Source of the DNA: Thuidium tamariscinum
Taxonomy: Eukaryota > Streptophyta > Bryopsida > Hypnales > Thuidiaceae
Assembly (NCBI GenBank): GCA_947034885.2
Contig: OX344749.2
Coordinates: 8,757,501 to 8,821,500 of the forward strand
DNA length: 64,000 bases
Reading direction: 5' to 3'
This document shows, one piece after another, positions 24,048 through 36,891 of this stretch (within the stretch, counting starts at the first letter, position 1; each line of letters opens with the position of its first letter). The notes beneath the pieces are model-generated. The model saw only the letters and a program-made list of their open reading frames with translations, was not told the origin of the DNA and searched no databases. The position numbers were made by a program, and so were the translations under genes.

Positions 24048-24681
24048 TTAGTTTGTGCACTCCAGCTGCACATATGTGGACTTGTGAAGGGTTGCTGAAC
24101 TGATGTCCAATTACTTTAATTTCTGCTGAATCCGACCAATCCAACCAGAAATACTGAAATACTTGAGAGCATTCTGTCTGTCCACTGAACTCACAGACTC
24201 TCCAAAGAACAATGATCCACATTCCAATCTCACAGTGCAGCCAGTGCAGCAAGCTGCCATCCATCTGACAAGATCAAAGAATAAGCTTACTAGTGTGGGG
24301 AGACGAGAGTCCCAATCATCCACTTGGTCCATGCCGAGGGCATGTGGTGTCTCCATCCCCCCAAGGCAAGGCAAGGCAAGGATGCAGCATGCCTCTTCAG
24401 ACCTTGCAGAGACATGGCCGATGAAATGGACAGAAAGATAAGCTTCTCAAGAAGGTGCACAAAGGAAGGAAAGGGAAGCTTAGGCGCTTCTCTATTCCTG
24501 CCTGCAGACGGAGCTCAAGGATCCACCATCTGTTCCATCGTTGGCAGGGAAGTACAGAGTAGTTTAGTTTAGTTTGCTCAATCAGGAGACTAGGTACGAA
24601 GCTCATGCAATTTCAGAGCAATTCTTGGAGTCTGGGTAAATTCAAGGACTTCATTCTTGGACCACTAGAAGCTCTACAAAC

Positions 24682-24959
24682 TAAGGTGGGTAACCCCAAA
24701 GCACCACCAATTGCTAGTGTGCTTGATTACTATTATTAGACTGTTCAAAAAATTTATCATCTTATTGGCAAGTGAAAGAAGGTTCCAATGTATGAAAGAA
24801 TGTGATATTTGGGTATTGTATGCAAAAGTTATGAAGGAACAAAGTTGATTCTGAAAAAGTTTTTAGCTCTTCCACAAAGATACATAATTGATTTTGGAAA
24901 AGTACACAAACTGTAGATGGCGGTTGAGAGTCAGTGGTGCTTTTGGGGTGCCTACCTTA
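24682..24959. mobile_element. TA-flanked MITE, 278 bp
   Basis: Ends TAAGGTGGGTAACCCCAAAG and CTTTTGGGGTGCCTACCTTA, TA at both edges. It is homologous in reverse to 2687-2963 ('ggcaagtgaaag', 'gtatgcaaaagttat'). Non-coding. Confidence 0.75.
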
Positions 24960-27318
24960 ATAAGTTAGAGATTACAGTGATACACCTAGCCTTCTTCATT
25001 AGATTGCAAAATATGCCCTGGTGCTCTTCAAATCAGCATGAAGTGGTCCAAATACTCCATCTCTAAGTTACGTTACTGGACATCATGACCTGCAAGTTGG
25101 TTGTTCCAAGTTTGCTGGAACTTGTTATTAGTGACTACTTAAATGAATCCCAACTCAAGTTCCTGCAGAGCTGGATTGATTAAGGGCATGATTTTCACTG
25201 ATGAGCAATGACTTGGCTTGAATGCACAGGATGTCAGTCTACCAGCACCTTCTAAGTTACGTTGTTTTCCTCTCCATTGTATGCTGTGAGAATGCATTCG
25301 TCGTACACAGTTCTCCGACAAGTTCTCATCTTCTGTACAAGTACTGAAAATAATGCCCGAGTTCGTTGGCTTCTATGAATCTTATCTCCTGAATGAGAGC
25401 TGCAAGAGTTTGTCCTAGAGAATGCTGGCATGACCTCATGAATAGTTGTCATAGAGCCAGACATTCGGGATGAAAAGAACTCAGTGAATATAGAATGTCA
25501 AGTTCGGTAAATTGGGTGGAATTCCACCACTTTCAGTTGGCCCTTTTCAGGGTCCTGCCTGAAACAAATACACCTACCTTATCCACCAGACGGACTTCTT
25601 AAGGCTTGTCCACATGTGGAAATCACAGTTTTTGGAGTGCCCAGAATCACACCAATTCGACAAAATTTTACTACCATAAGCTTCTATAATACTCAATCTA
25701 TTGGCCTCCTGTTATCATGTTCTACAGACTGAGTGCTGCTGTAGTCAGGGTGGTTACCTTGGTGCCAGCAGATACAGCCTGGAAGTTTGCATTGCAAGCA
25801 GGGAGCTCTACCTTATGGAGTATGGACATGAAAAGAAGAACCATTCGAAACTGGGCAGAATCATGTTGCACACAATCCTACGGAAACCTCCCAATCCAGC
25901 TCCTGATTTGGGCGAGATTGCCTTGTCAGAAGTGAATGCATAATGTCTGCTTGTGTAAGTAAATGAAATGGCTCATGAGTCACCACTCACCAACCAATTG
26001 GTCTCCACTAACTTATATGGCTAGCAGAATGATTTCCTGCACGCGGAGTTTGACTTATCAATTGGAAAACTCACAAGACTCACCTGCATGATGGGAACCC
26101 CAGGACACAGCAGAGCTCAATGTGCGCAAGCAATCAGGCGATCAGTGCAATCAAACACGGGCAGGAGGAGTCTGGCCATCTGGACCGACATTTGAGTGAA
26201 AAGGCTAGAAATTTAGCAGAAAGAGCTGGAAATAAGTTAAGCTTAGCGAAGGGAGACCCACTCAGAGCAAGAGCCAGTGTACAGGATGGCCAGTAATGAT
26301 CAAATCTGCACATGCAATGGCGTTGACATTGAACTGAACAAAGGATTTGGCTGGAGAATCCGTAAAGTGCAACTAACTAGGAGATTTCAAAGCTTGAGAA
26401 AGGTTGAGGCACCAGTAACCAATCATTTAAACAATTTTGGAGCAAATTGTGTGCAGTATTGGGGGGTGGAAATTTTTCCTATGTAGAAAGATAGCACATA
26501 TGGAGATTTTAAGATTTTCAGAATTTAATTTTCAAAATTAAAATTATTGTGAACTTTGGGAGTCAAAAAATGCTTTAATTTGACCAAAAGTCAATGTCTA
26601 GAGCCTCCCAATTCCGATCATTCAAGAATTATTGTCCCAGTCACTTCTTCCTACTTCCTTGTTCTAATGCAGGGCAAGTGTCATAACCTTGTTAGTCTCA
26701 ACCTCAAAAAGAATCCAAGAAAAAAATTTCTAAGTCTTAATTGGAACTACTACACCCCTACAAATTGCTTATTGGGCATGGTTGGTTATTGGTGCCTCAA
26801 CCGTCTAGTAAACAAAAAGTTTGAGTACACAATTTCAGACCCTATGGAAATGCTGGGTCTAAGTTTGAATATTCTTTGGATTTCTATTCCACTGTAAAAT
26901 TTTGTGGTTAACTTTCTGTAAAGCATCTAGGACATTCCTTCCTTTTCTTGCATTTTTGCAGCACTATTTTAGCAGAATTTGTGTTTACAGTACCACGAAA
27001 TCGACATTGTTTTGATCTTGTTCAATCATGTTACTCAAGGGTTTCAATTGGAAGCTATTATGCAAAAGTTAAAGATTACAAAATATGACCATGATCTATA
27101 TTGTCTCTGACAGAAGGCTCTGCTGAGGTTAAGTGATTATCCTATCTAATTCTAGTTCATGTTATTACCAATAAAAAAAGAAAATTGGTCTTTTATTTAT
27201 TTATATAAAAATCTTAGAACCCAGACTACAAAATGCAAGACCATATTTACCTTACCAAAACTTTTCTGTAGTAAGAAACACCCATAGCTGATCATTTAAG
27301 CAATCTTGCACAACGTAA
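24960..27318. other. Gene-free stretch, 2.4 kb
   Basis: The first 1.4 kb is of mixed composition with several short frames on both strands (for example 25701-25943 and 26277-26486), none recognisable. From about 26400 to 26800 it resembles the interior of the MITE at 2193-2612 and about 4590-4740 ('atcattcaagaatta', 'ttgggag.*aaaaa'), so part of it is a decayed member of that family. Confidence 0.4.
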
Positions 27319-27415
27319 TACTCCCTCTGCCCCAGTAAAAGCTTCCTAATTACCTCACTGATTTACAATCTTTGCAAGAAGAATTTGGGAAGCTTTTATT
27401 GGGATAGAGGGAGTA
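27319..27415. mobile_element. Stowaway-like MITE, 97 bp
   Basis: Ends TACTCCCTCTGCCCCAGTAA and TTGGGATAGAGGGAGTA with TA at both edges, and inner halves 'aagcttcc'/'ggaagctt' that also pair. CTCCCTC ends with a TA duplication are the signature of Stowaway MITEs (Tc1/mariner). A fragment of the same end is at 57100-57126. Confidence 0.8.
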
Positions 27416-27841
27416 CTTCCTAGTTCCTTGAAGACTATTTTGAAACATGTGTCATGATCTTATTAGTTACAACTTTGAAAAGAAGAAAAAACACATTCCA
27501 GATTTTAGTTGGAAATACTTGCACTTTAAAAGTTGAGTATGGGTTGCTTGGTTGGAAATGGAAAGTTCTACCATTCTAGGTGTTAGAGTGGGCAAACCAA
27601 AGATAAGTTTAGATCAAAGTTTGGTATTTTCATTAACCTAATTTTTCCTATTTTATGGAGATTGCCTTATTGACTAATAACTTTCACTATGCAAACTTAG
27701 TACTATCTCCCCAATAAATGATGTGGAATAATTCACATTCTACTAGTAATGAAAGGAACACTTGGTAAAAATGTGAAGAGAAAAAATAGATTGAATGAAT
27801 AGGGGGTACTTTCAAAGTAGCAAAATATAATAAGAATTCAT

Positions 27842-27982
27842 TAAGGTAGTCTGCTTTAAAAGCGACTGTATTCTAAATGCGACCTCTATCTAAGAATGAC
27901 TGCCATATTGTTTGAAATATGTATTACAATCAACGATGAGTTAGGTGGACTAAAGTGGTCGCTTTTAGAGCAGACTACCTTA
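27842..27982. mobile_element. TA-flanked MITE, 141 bp
   Basis: Ends TAAGGTAGTCTGCTTTAAAA and GCTTTTAGAGCAGACTACCT followed by TA are about 25-bp inverted repeats; the pairing continues into 'gcgac'/'gtcgc'. It shares the outer TAAGGTAG with the longer MITEs of this window but has a different interior. Confidence 0.8.
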
Positions 27983-28536
27983 GTAATGTTCATGTACTCT
28001 ATTTTAAGCACGAATGGATTGATTGAATTAAATAATTTTTGTGTTTTGTCTAGATTTAGTTAATGAAGTATTTTATTATACAGTGACACAATAAAACAAA
28101 GACAGAAAAAGTTTGTAGCTATGTTAGTGTCTTCACTTTTTGACAAATGGTAAGTTATGTCAAATACATAAAGGTCCAGCACCATTGTTTTGGATAATCC
28201 CCTATCCAATATCCCATGAATGTACTCATATGTCACATCATAATAGACACTCGTATTTCGTACATCATATCCATATATAATCTGTATGTGTTCCATATAT
28301 CATATACGTATCATAGTTTTTTTTGGCTTTGGCTTTTGGGGTGGAAAAATCAAGTGTTTTTATTTTATATTATTTAATTCAGTTGGGGTCAGGGGGGGAC
28401 ATTTCTTTCCAGGGGATAGTCAGGTGTTGTCATTAAGGCACACTGCACACCCTGACTCTTTTAAAGTGACTGATGGGTGGCCAGGGGCCAGGGACCGTAA
28501 ACGTGAAACTGCAAGTAAGTTACCAATGACGTAATC

Positions 28537-28947
28537 TAAGGGCCTGTTTACACCAAAAAACTTTGGGTTGGGGTCCAGGCAGGACGTTAAAGAGAACCAT
28601 CGAAAGGGGGTCCAGTGGGGCAAATCTCATTTTACTAGGGGTTGATAAGGGTTTGGGGTTTATATTTGTGTTGGGTTTTTTGGTATGTTCAAGGTCCCCC
28701 TAGCTAATTTGGGGTCTCTGATTGTGAATCTAAATTTAGAATTTGAAAAAATGAAAAAATGAAAAAAATAAAAAAATTCAGCGTTTTTCCCCGAGGGCTT
28801 CGATGGTTCTCTTCAACGCGCTCCGGGGTCCAGATGAATGGAGTCTTCTGATTGGAACTTTGGATTGGTACCATAGCTATCTTCCAATCAAAATACTCCA
28901 TTCTTTTGGGCCCCAACCCAAATTTTTTTAGTGTAAACAGGGCCTTA
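28537..28947. mobile_element. TA-flanked MITE with AGGGCCTGTTTACAC ends, 411 bp
   Basis: Left end TA-AGGGCCTGTTTACAC, right end GTGTAAACAGGGCCT-TA. The pairing continues inward through 'aactttgggttgggg' and 'agaaccatcgaa' against their complements, giving a long imperfect terminal repeat. Open frames inside (28704-28982 and others) are by-products of the repeat. The superfamily is uncertain: TA duplication suggests Tc1/mariner, while GGGCCTGTTT ends are also seen in PIF/Harbinger MITEs. Confidence 0.75.
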
Positions 28948-30667
28948 CTCAACAACTCCCTGCCCCAACCTGCAACCAACAAGCGATTTTTTAGTTTTCT
29001 GGAAAATGAGGATTTTATGTCAAAGGAAATGACTGAAGCACAAGGGAATTTACAGTAAGTTACAATGGCTAAGGTCCAATCAGCAATTGCATTCCTAGCT
29101 ATCCCAGGAAAATCCTCACTCTTGGCATCTCATTTCGGCAATTTGAAATTCGTCAACTGAAGTTATTCGAAATTGGCTTCATCCCGAAGTAACTATGGTG
29201 TCAACCGTCATTTTGTTTATGAAACTAAGTTAAGTTAATACTGCGTAGCTTCGTGCTACGATTTCCCACACCTCTGTCTCCAACGGTTGCACTACCGTTA
29301 GTAATACTTTTGGAATAAACTGCGTGAACCCCCATATCTTTTCCTTTGAGTACTTGTGTGTATGCGGGGTGCAAAAATACAGTACAGGGATGTGATTGTT
29401 CCCTTCCTATTTTGGTTTTCAATGGTCACTCACCGGCTTTTTTAAAAACAACTTACCAATGGATTTTGTCCGTGTATTTAAAAAATCAAAAACAAAAACA
29501 AAAAACAACTTACAGTACCTTACAGTTACAGTGAAGAGAATTCACTCCGAGGACTGAAATCAAAGCCGCCCTGGTGAGAGGGTTAAGCTAACTCAGTTTT
29601 ATTTTTATTTTTTATTTTTTTCTGAAACAAATAAACCGGTTACTGAATTTTAAAGATTGGAGATCACACGGATCTCGAGAAGTCACGTTACCTTAAATCA
29701 GTTTGCCTGTCTCAGACTGATAAGTCGAAGTGCAAGCCACGTCACCAAACCTGCCATCAACTCCCCATTTGTTCAAAAAAAAAAAAAAACACCAAAAAAC
29801 AGCCATAAAAACTATTCAGTTTACGCCAACTTCTCACTCAGCTTATTTTAAAATACTGTTCACCCAATTTTATTTTTACAAGCAAACGATGAGCCTTCAA
29901 TACAGTCTCGACTAAGTTAAGTTAACCTAGCTAGCAGACTAGCACTTCACAACTCACACCGATCTCCAGGTCTCGATCCTGACAGTCCACGAGCCTACCT
30001 TGACAGTACAGCTTTTCCTGTGCACCCCCGCCGGCCAGCTGCAACTCGCCCAATTGATTGCAACTCACCCTCCTCAGTCCTCACTCCACTTGAATTGACT
30101 CATCATCCGTCTAACTTACGACGAGTCGACGACCGCCCAAGGATGTCGACTCGATCCCAGAGTCCCAGTTGACACTGCACTGTGTCCCCTACCTGCATGA
30201 TGCAGAATTGCAGGTCTACGACAGGGAAGTTCCAACCTTCAACTCTTGGCAGGCCTTCCACCAATGTCGTTTGCATATCATTCAAGTAATGTCAGTAACT
30301 GATGCACACCTTGAGTCGAGGAAGCTCGCAATCTTGTCAAAACGTGCTCTGCGTCGTTTCGACCACCACGGCTGCGGCTAGCTAAGCTGAGCTAGCTTAC
30401 CTTAGTCAGTAACTTACACGTACGCGACAGCCGGGGATCGAGCCCTAATTGGGGCTTTTGAAGGTGCCCGGACCATCACAGTAATATGTAGTACTCATTC
30501 TGCACTTAGGTACTCGCCTGACATGTTTTGGAGCCATCTTTGCAGATCACCCGAGTGCTCGATCCTCCTAGCTAGCTCGATCGATCTGCGACGGTTTTCT
30601 GATCCTCGAAGGAATTGAAGCAGATGTACGTGGTTTCAGAGATAGGTTCGTAATCAGTGGAGGCGTC
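28948..30667. other. Upstream region of the pectinesterase gene
   Basis: No gene is supported. An A-tract lies at about 29776-29790. From about 29930 the base composition becomes richer in G+C towards the gene, as expected for a proximal promoter and 5' leader. No TATA box could be assigned with confidence. Confidence 0.35.
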
Positions 30668-33604
30668 ATGTCTCTTTCAATCGGGATTACGCTCGGATTA
30701 CTTTTCATTATAGTCTCGCCACTCCCTGCGACCTGCACTGGACGCGATGTTGGTAAACGGTTTCTGCAGCAGACCACTGGAAAGGTTGCTGGTTTAGGGC
30801 CGGAACCTGACGCAGAGAGCGCGAATGAATTTGCGAAATGGGTAGAGAGAGTGGGGAAGAAACACAAGCTGAAGCAGGAGTTCAAGGCCAGCAACAGGAG
30901 TAAGCTTGTTGGGGAGGTGGATCCCTCCGTCGCCCAACCGGACCTGTCTGGAAGCTTTCCGGGGTTGAAGCAGTACTGGGACTGGGGCAGTGTGGTGTCG
31001 CCCGTGACGTATATTGTTGTGGATCAAAATGGGTTTGGGAACTTCAGAGGCATTTGGGAAGCTATCAACGCCATTCCGGATGATATCTACAGACGCTACC
31101 GCGTCACAATTCAAGTCAATGCCGGTACCTACTGGTGATGTCTTGCCCTAAGTTTCGTACTTCGTGGAATGTGATTGAGCTTACTCTTTTGTTGTTGCAG
31201 TTTATAGCTGGACAGAGGAATGATTTACATTGAGTAACTGATTACTCACTTGTTGTAATTTAAGTGTGTTCACTAATCTGTCTGGCAGGAGTTATCAAAA
31301 TGTGATGAAAATGAACGTTAGAACTAAGAGAAACGTTGCGGATTCTAGCTTGTTCCCAACAACCGTAGTTGTCAATCTGTGTTTCAAACTTCATTGTGGG
31401 GAATACGATCTGTACAATAAAATTCGGCAGTTTTGCTCTCGGTATTTTATTCGGTTCCCAAGTAGTTGACCGTTCATTGGTCAAAAAACTATGCCCCTGA
31501 ACCAGAACCTGTACCGACGTAGTACTCTGTGTCGCGTAGAACATCTGTCATTATGCAGAACCAAAATTCTTTACATATTTTTGCAAAAATGTGAACTCTG
31601 GGGACGTAGCTCAGATCTGGGGGCGAGATGACTACGAATTTCTTCTCATGAAGGTGTGTACTATTTCGAGTACTAGGCTAGAGTACAGCTGGATTGGCAT
31701 TCCAAGAGTGTGCTTCTGACGCCAGTACTGTTCTCAAAACGCATGCAGGGAAAAATTGTACATTGGGAAGGAGAAGCCTTTCATTACCATGTTGGGAATG
31801 GGAGACCCTGTCATCGTGTGGAACGACACTAAGGCTGACGCAGGGAACCGCACTTTTGAAAGTGCCACGTTCGGCGTCGGAGGAGATTTCTTCATGGCCA
31901 TCAATATGACGTTTCAGGTTAGTGAACATTCACCAACAAGCTTAAATATTTCAGCACTTCCCATTCCCTTGCACCTACAATTACATATAAAATTGACAGG
32001 GCACTACTTTTTTTAGAAACAAAATCGTATTTAATCATTCTCTGGTTTCATGCCATTCTTGGCACAAAAATGATCGTAACACATGGAAGAGGATGGGTGG
32101 AGAGCCATCTAGTACCGCCTTCGCCAGCTTTCATCATCACACGTGTTAGAAGTAGAATCGATCTAACTTAATGCAGGTGCAATGAGGTAAAAAGGCAGAA
32201 AGAGGTGCACATGACGTAGTCTAATGCACCATGGACATATTTCGTGTTCGTTTGCGTTCATGAGAATTATGAAAGCCTCTAATGTGGCAGTTAATGATTG
32301 TGTGGCAGAATTCTGCACCGCCGCCTCCACCTGGGGCGGTTGGCATGCAAGCTGTGGCTCTTCGTATCACGTCGGATGTTGCAATCTTCTACGCCTGCAA
32401 AATACTCGGCAACCAAGACTCCCTGTATGACCACAACGGTCGTCACTACTTCAAGGACTGCTTCATCCAAGGAAGCATCGACTTTGTCTTTGGGGACGCT
32501 CTTTCAATCTACTATGTACAGTCTTTCAAAACCTCTCTCATCTTTCTCTTCGTAGCATTCTTAACTTTTCCTTCAATTAGTGCATCCCTAAACTAATTCT
32601 AATTGAAATAGACTACGGTTTTGAACTCTGGTTCCCTCGACAAACTAGTTTTAAAATATGTCTCCATGGCACTGTAATTGCTCAAATTTTCGGAGGAGAT
32701 TCCATGTCCAGATCAATGTACTGGAAATCTCTGACCGCGAAAGTAATTCATGATGACTGTGCAGAAATGTGAGCTCAACGTCGTGCCAACTCCGTTCGGT
32801 GCCGTCACAGCACAAAAGAGGCAGAATGCCACCGACAATTCTGGATTTTCATTCCAGTACTGCTGGATCACAGGCAGTGTGGGTCAGGTGTATTTGGGGC
32901 GTGCCTGGGGACCTTTCTCCAGAGTGGTCTACTCGTACACTTGGATGAACGATGTCATTTACGCTCCTGGATGGATGGACTGGGGCAATTACACCAGACA
33001 ATTGTGAGCTCACTTGCTTTAATTTGCACCCCAGCCTCCTTCAATTTCTCACAAAACTCTGGAACCTACTTAGCCAGGCCCGTGTTCACAGACTGTGCAG
33101 CTTGTCAATGCTTGTAACCACTTAATTAGTAGAGGACTTCTTAAATCATAGAGTCTGACCGCCGAAAGCAAACTAAATCGTGTCTCGATTGCACTGTGAT
33201 TGCTCAAATTTTCGGAGGAGATAGCTTCTCGAGGTCAATGTACTTGAAATCTCTACCCGCTGAAATCAGTAGTCGGTGTCATCGAGTCTGATCTTCAACC
33301 TCGTATCTCGAATTGAAGGCAGAACGAGTTAACCACAAGTTGCAATATTTAATTATTCTCCGAGTGTTTCTGTGGTTGCATTGCTTCTGTTAAATTATTA
33401 ACAGCAAAATGATGGTTTGATTGGTGCAGGACGGTGTACTACGGCCAGTACAAATGCACAGGGCCTGGTTCCAATCAGGCAGGTCGAGTGTGGTACTCCC
33501 ATGAGCTCGCTGATTGGGAGGCTGCACCATTTCTATCTCTCGACTTCGTGGATGGACAGGCTTGGATCCCAAATGACTTGAGGCCAGTGGAACCTATAGT
33601 CTAG
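30668..33604 (+). CDS. Secreted pectinesterase (pectin methylesterase), 418 aa
   Basis: Removes methyl esters from cell-wall homogalacturonan. Five exons: 30668-31134, 31749-31917, 32309-32515, 32765-33003 and 33430-33604; all introns are GT-AG and every phase closes. Residues 1 to about 24 are a hydrophobic signal peptide, so the product is secreted. The catalytic domain runs from about 110 to 410. Expected active-site residues are present: Q226 (in QAVALR), Q248-D249 (GNQDSLY), nucleophile D270 (IDFVFG) and R327 (LGRAW). The spacing Q226-Q248/D249-D270 is that of the family. There is no N-terminal inhibitor (PMEI) domain; the first 100 residues are a short pro-region. The C-terminus ([11 protein letters not shown]...) resembles the LGRAW clade of single-domain plant enzymes such as Arabidopsis PME68. 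Introns 3 and 4 share a duplicated segment (see findings). It looks intact. Confidence 0.93.
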
Positions 33605-33811
33605 AATTATGAGATGATTTTTTTCATTCTTCCCTGGCAAATTTAATTCAATTAAATATAGTGTGTACACCCTGGTCTGCACCAATCACGGTAGGCTAGA
33701 ATTAACCAACTGGGCCAATGGAATGTCCCCAAGTCGATGAAACCACCAAATGAATGTGGTCCGGCCTCTGGAGATATATACAGGCCAGGCCACCTTACAT
33801 ATAGATATAGA

Positions 33812-33977
33812 GGGCTCTCTATTTCAGGAGTTTGATTTTTTTGTCACTGCCATACTGTAGGTGCCACATCGATCATTTTGAAGTCCCACCCAATGGAAGA
33901 TTGGGTGGAAGATGGACAGGCCTGTGGTCAAATGGTTTAGATAGTAATGATTTTGGACGAAGTAAGATAGAGAGCCC
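33812..33977. mobile_element. Possible small MITE
   Basis: GGGCTCTCTATTTC at the left and AAGATAGAGAGCCC at the right form short inverted ends about 166 bp apart. A second small inverted pair (cccaccca/tgggtgg) lies inside. No clear target duplication was found, so this is tentative. Confidence 0.4.
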
Positions 33978-36136
33978 AATACAGTGCAGTGTCTCACATT
34001 AGTCGTTGAATTTATATTATTCATTCGACAGGGCCATCAAATTGGTCTGTCTGCCCTCTTACAGGATGACCCCAGAAGTATACAGTAGTCATTTAATTAG
34101 TCATTTCATTTCATTTCATTTAGGATTTAGGTATGGATTGTGGAGTGTGGACTACTATGGCACCAACTCAGTAGAGACTTGTGCGCTTTTGAAATAATGG
34201 AGTTTAAGCCTGAATATGTATTACATGACTGATATGCTGTGCTTGTCACAAATAGGTTATTGGACATAACTGGTAGTAAATTTTTCAATCACTACCTTTG
34301 ATCTTTGTGATTTAAGGGTGTTGTAAGCAAGTTGAAAGGGAAGAAGATTATGAGTTATGATTTATGATTTATCATGGTAATGCTGATGGGCTGCTATTGG
34401 GGTGATGCTTCATTAGCATTGAAAGTGAACAATTAGTTATGAATCTTTGAAAGTGTAAATTTATCCATTGTTGGATGAATTTTGTTCTCTTTGAGACAAA
34501 TAGGGCATGATTGTGTATTTACAATTGACATTATTGCTAATAAGCAAAAATTGAGTAGATTAGTGATTTTTTATTAGCATGAAATCTTGTGTACTAACTA
34601 TTGATATTATTGCTTATAAGCAAAAATTGAGTGGATTAGTGATTGTTTATTAGCAAAATTTTAGGAAAAAGATATATTGAAGTGGAAGTAGAACAATGTA
34701 GTGAAATAATGAAATAGGTAGTATAGGTATTATATGAAAAAATTATGGAATTGTCATCCTCTGAGTGACGTTTTTTTCAATTCTTATTCTAAATTATATT
34801 TGCATTTCAATTAAACTTATTTATTTTTCAAAATGGCAATATTCATGTCAAAGTCTTATTTCGTTTAACCCTAAGATTTTGTGTTGATTAATTTTGGCAA
34901 CTTATTGAGGCTTGAATTTTGATATTTTGCAAGATCTTATATACCATCATCTAATAGACAGTTTTTTTTTTAATAGAATTCTAACACATGCTGAAAGATT
35001 ATAAGTTTTTGTGTCTTTAAAAAATGAAAATGGAGTGGATATATTTTTAAGATTGTGATTTATAAAACCCATGTCAATATGTAAGAATTAGTAGGATGGA
35101 AAAACCTAAATCCTTAATTCTATATCCTATATTTATATGTTTAAGTTTGTGACTAATTTTTCAATAATAGAATATTTTGTCATTAATTTTTAACCATCAA
35201 TCATTGTAGAATTGGCAATAAGATGACAAGGTTAAGTTCTTTTCATAAGAGGGAAATTCCATATACATTTGAGTAAAATGATTGAATTTTTTAATTTGAT
35301 CAATAAATAATAATAATAATAATAATACAACTTTAGAAATATACAGACACATATACATGATTATAGGTAAGCCTTTCTATATTCTAATTGTTCTTGAAAT
35401 TGTCCAAATAACTCATTTAAGCATGTAGTTTTTGGACAATTTATTAATAAACTATAGGCTCTTAGATTGTTGAAAAATACTTGTACAAAAAATTGCTCGT
35501 AAGCTCTCATGAATGAAGGCTATATCTTTTTTAGGTGAAAGTTTCCATGCATTGGTTTTAAAAACAACTTATAATTAGTTGCACTTATTTTTTCTATCAT
35601 GAAGAAACTTTCAAAAACTTAAGATAAAAAGAATTGTATCCAAAATTGGCCCTAAGCTTTCATGTTGAAAAGCTTACAATGTGAGCAAGAATGTATGTGG
35701 GATAATGTAGCAAATAAGTCACAATACAATAGACTCAAAATAGGCAGTACATGCCTACCCCACTCTACACAATATGGTTAGGATATAGTCTAATTTTTAA
35801 AATTTATACATTGTTTTATTATTTTAAATTTTAACTTTCTTGCCTACCTTTAATTCAATTTTTCTTTGTTTAATTTTCTACTATCCAAAATCAATAAATT
35901 AATATTATTATTTACCTAAAATAAAAACCATTCTTGTTTTCATTGACAATTGTCTAAATTTGAATATTTCTTCACTTATTCAAAGTACTTCAAAATACAC
36001 TTCGAATGATAAAATTTCAATTTCCAATTATAACTTTCAATAGTTTATATTTGTATACTAGAAAAAAATTAGTAATTTATTGAGGAGTCAAATGAGTTTG
36101 TGCATTGAGGATGCCATTGGGAGGACAAATTGTTGT

Positions 36137-36330
36137 TAAGGTAAGAGGCTCAGAAATCGCTCATTTAAGGGTTGGTCTACCTTTTTCATGTATTTTCTTA
36201 GATGGGAATATTTTTAGCCCATTTTTCAATCAAAGAGAACTAGATGAGGAATCTTACACAAGTCGTTTCATAATTTTTAGAGCATTTATGAATTACTTAT
36301 GAATTTTCAAACACAATTTGATATAGGGCC
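36137..36330 (-). mobile_element. Truncated TA-type MITE
   Basis: Starts TAAGGTAAGAGGCTC and contains, in reverse orientation, the family landmarks 'cgtttcataatttttag' and 'aattacttatgaatttt' seen in 17518-17835. The far end is not recognisable. Confidence 0.45.
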
Positions 36331-36891
36331 CTATTTGTGATCAATAGGCCTTGAAAACCCACACATACTTGGTTTGAGAAAGAATATGGTTTTGCTTAGA
36401 AACTAACATTGCAACATGTAAAAAGTAATCGAGATGGTTTCTAAATGCGACCCTTTCTAAAACTAAAATAAATGCTTGAATCAATCATTATTTCAGATTT
36501 TTTAACAATTGTAAGAAGGTAGTTGGACTACCAATTCTTATTTTGAATAAAATTAGTAGACACCTATCCACTTAGTTAGGAAAGAACCCATTATGGCTTT
36601 GAAACCATCCATTGAAGAAATATAAAACAAATCTTATCATGCTATGAACAAATGTAATCAAGAGACCACATTTACCCACAATCAGGTATTCATTTCACAG
36701 CCTCCTACTAGACAGTTGAAAATGCCCACACTGTTTAAGAGCCCTCTCGTATAGGTGGTTCTTTTTGAAATCCAATTGTCACGAAACCCTACAAGTTGGA
36801 AGTCGCGAGGGCCATTGGAGATGCATTAGAACATAATTGAGGCGATTGAAAACCAGCAAGAAGTTGGTATTGCAAAGAAGAAGGTGCCACC

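Larger units (their letters stand above)
33605..36891. other. Gene-free stretch between pectinesterase and PF20
   Basis: No gene is recognised. It contains a possible small MITE (33812-33977), a 56-bp direct repeat with a 76-bp period (34524-34579 and 34600-34655), an AAT microsatellite at about 35307-35327, and a truncated TA-MITE (36137-36330). The rest is AT-rich. Confidence 0.45.

Noticed and set aside
28704-28982. 92-codon minus-strand frame
   Set aside because: It lies inside the terminal repeats of a MITE and follows the inverted repeat, not a gene.
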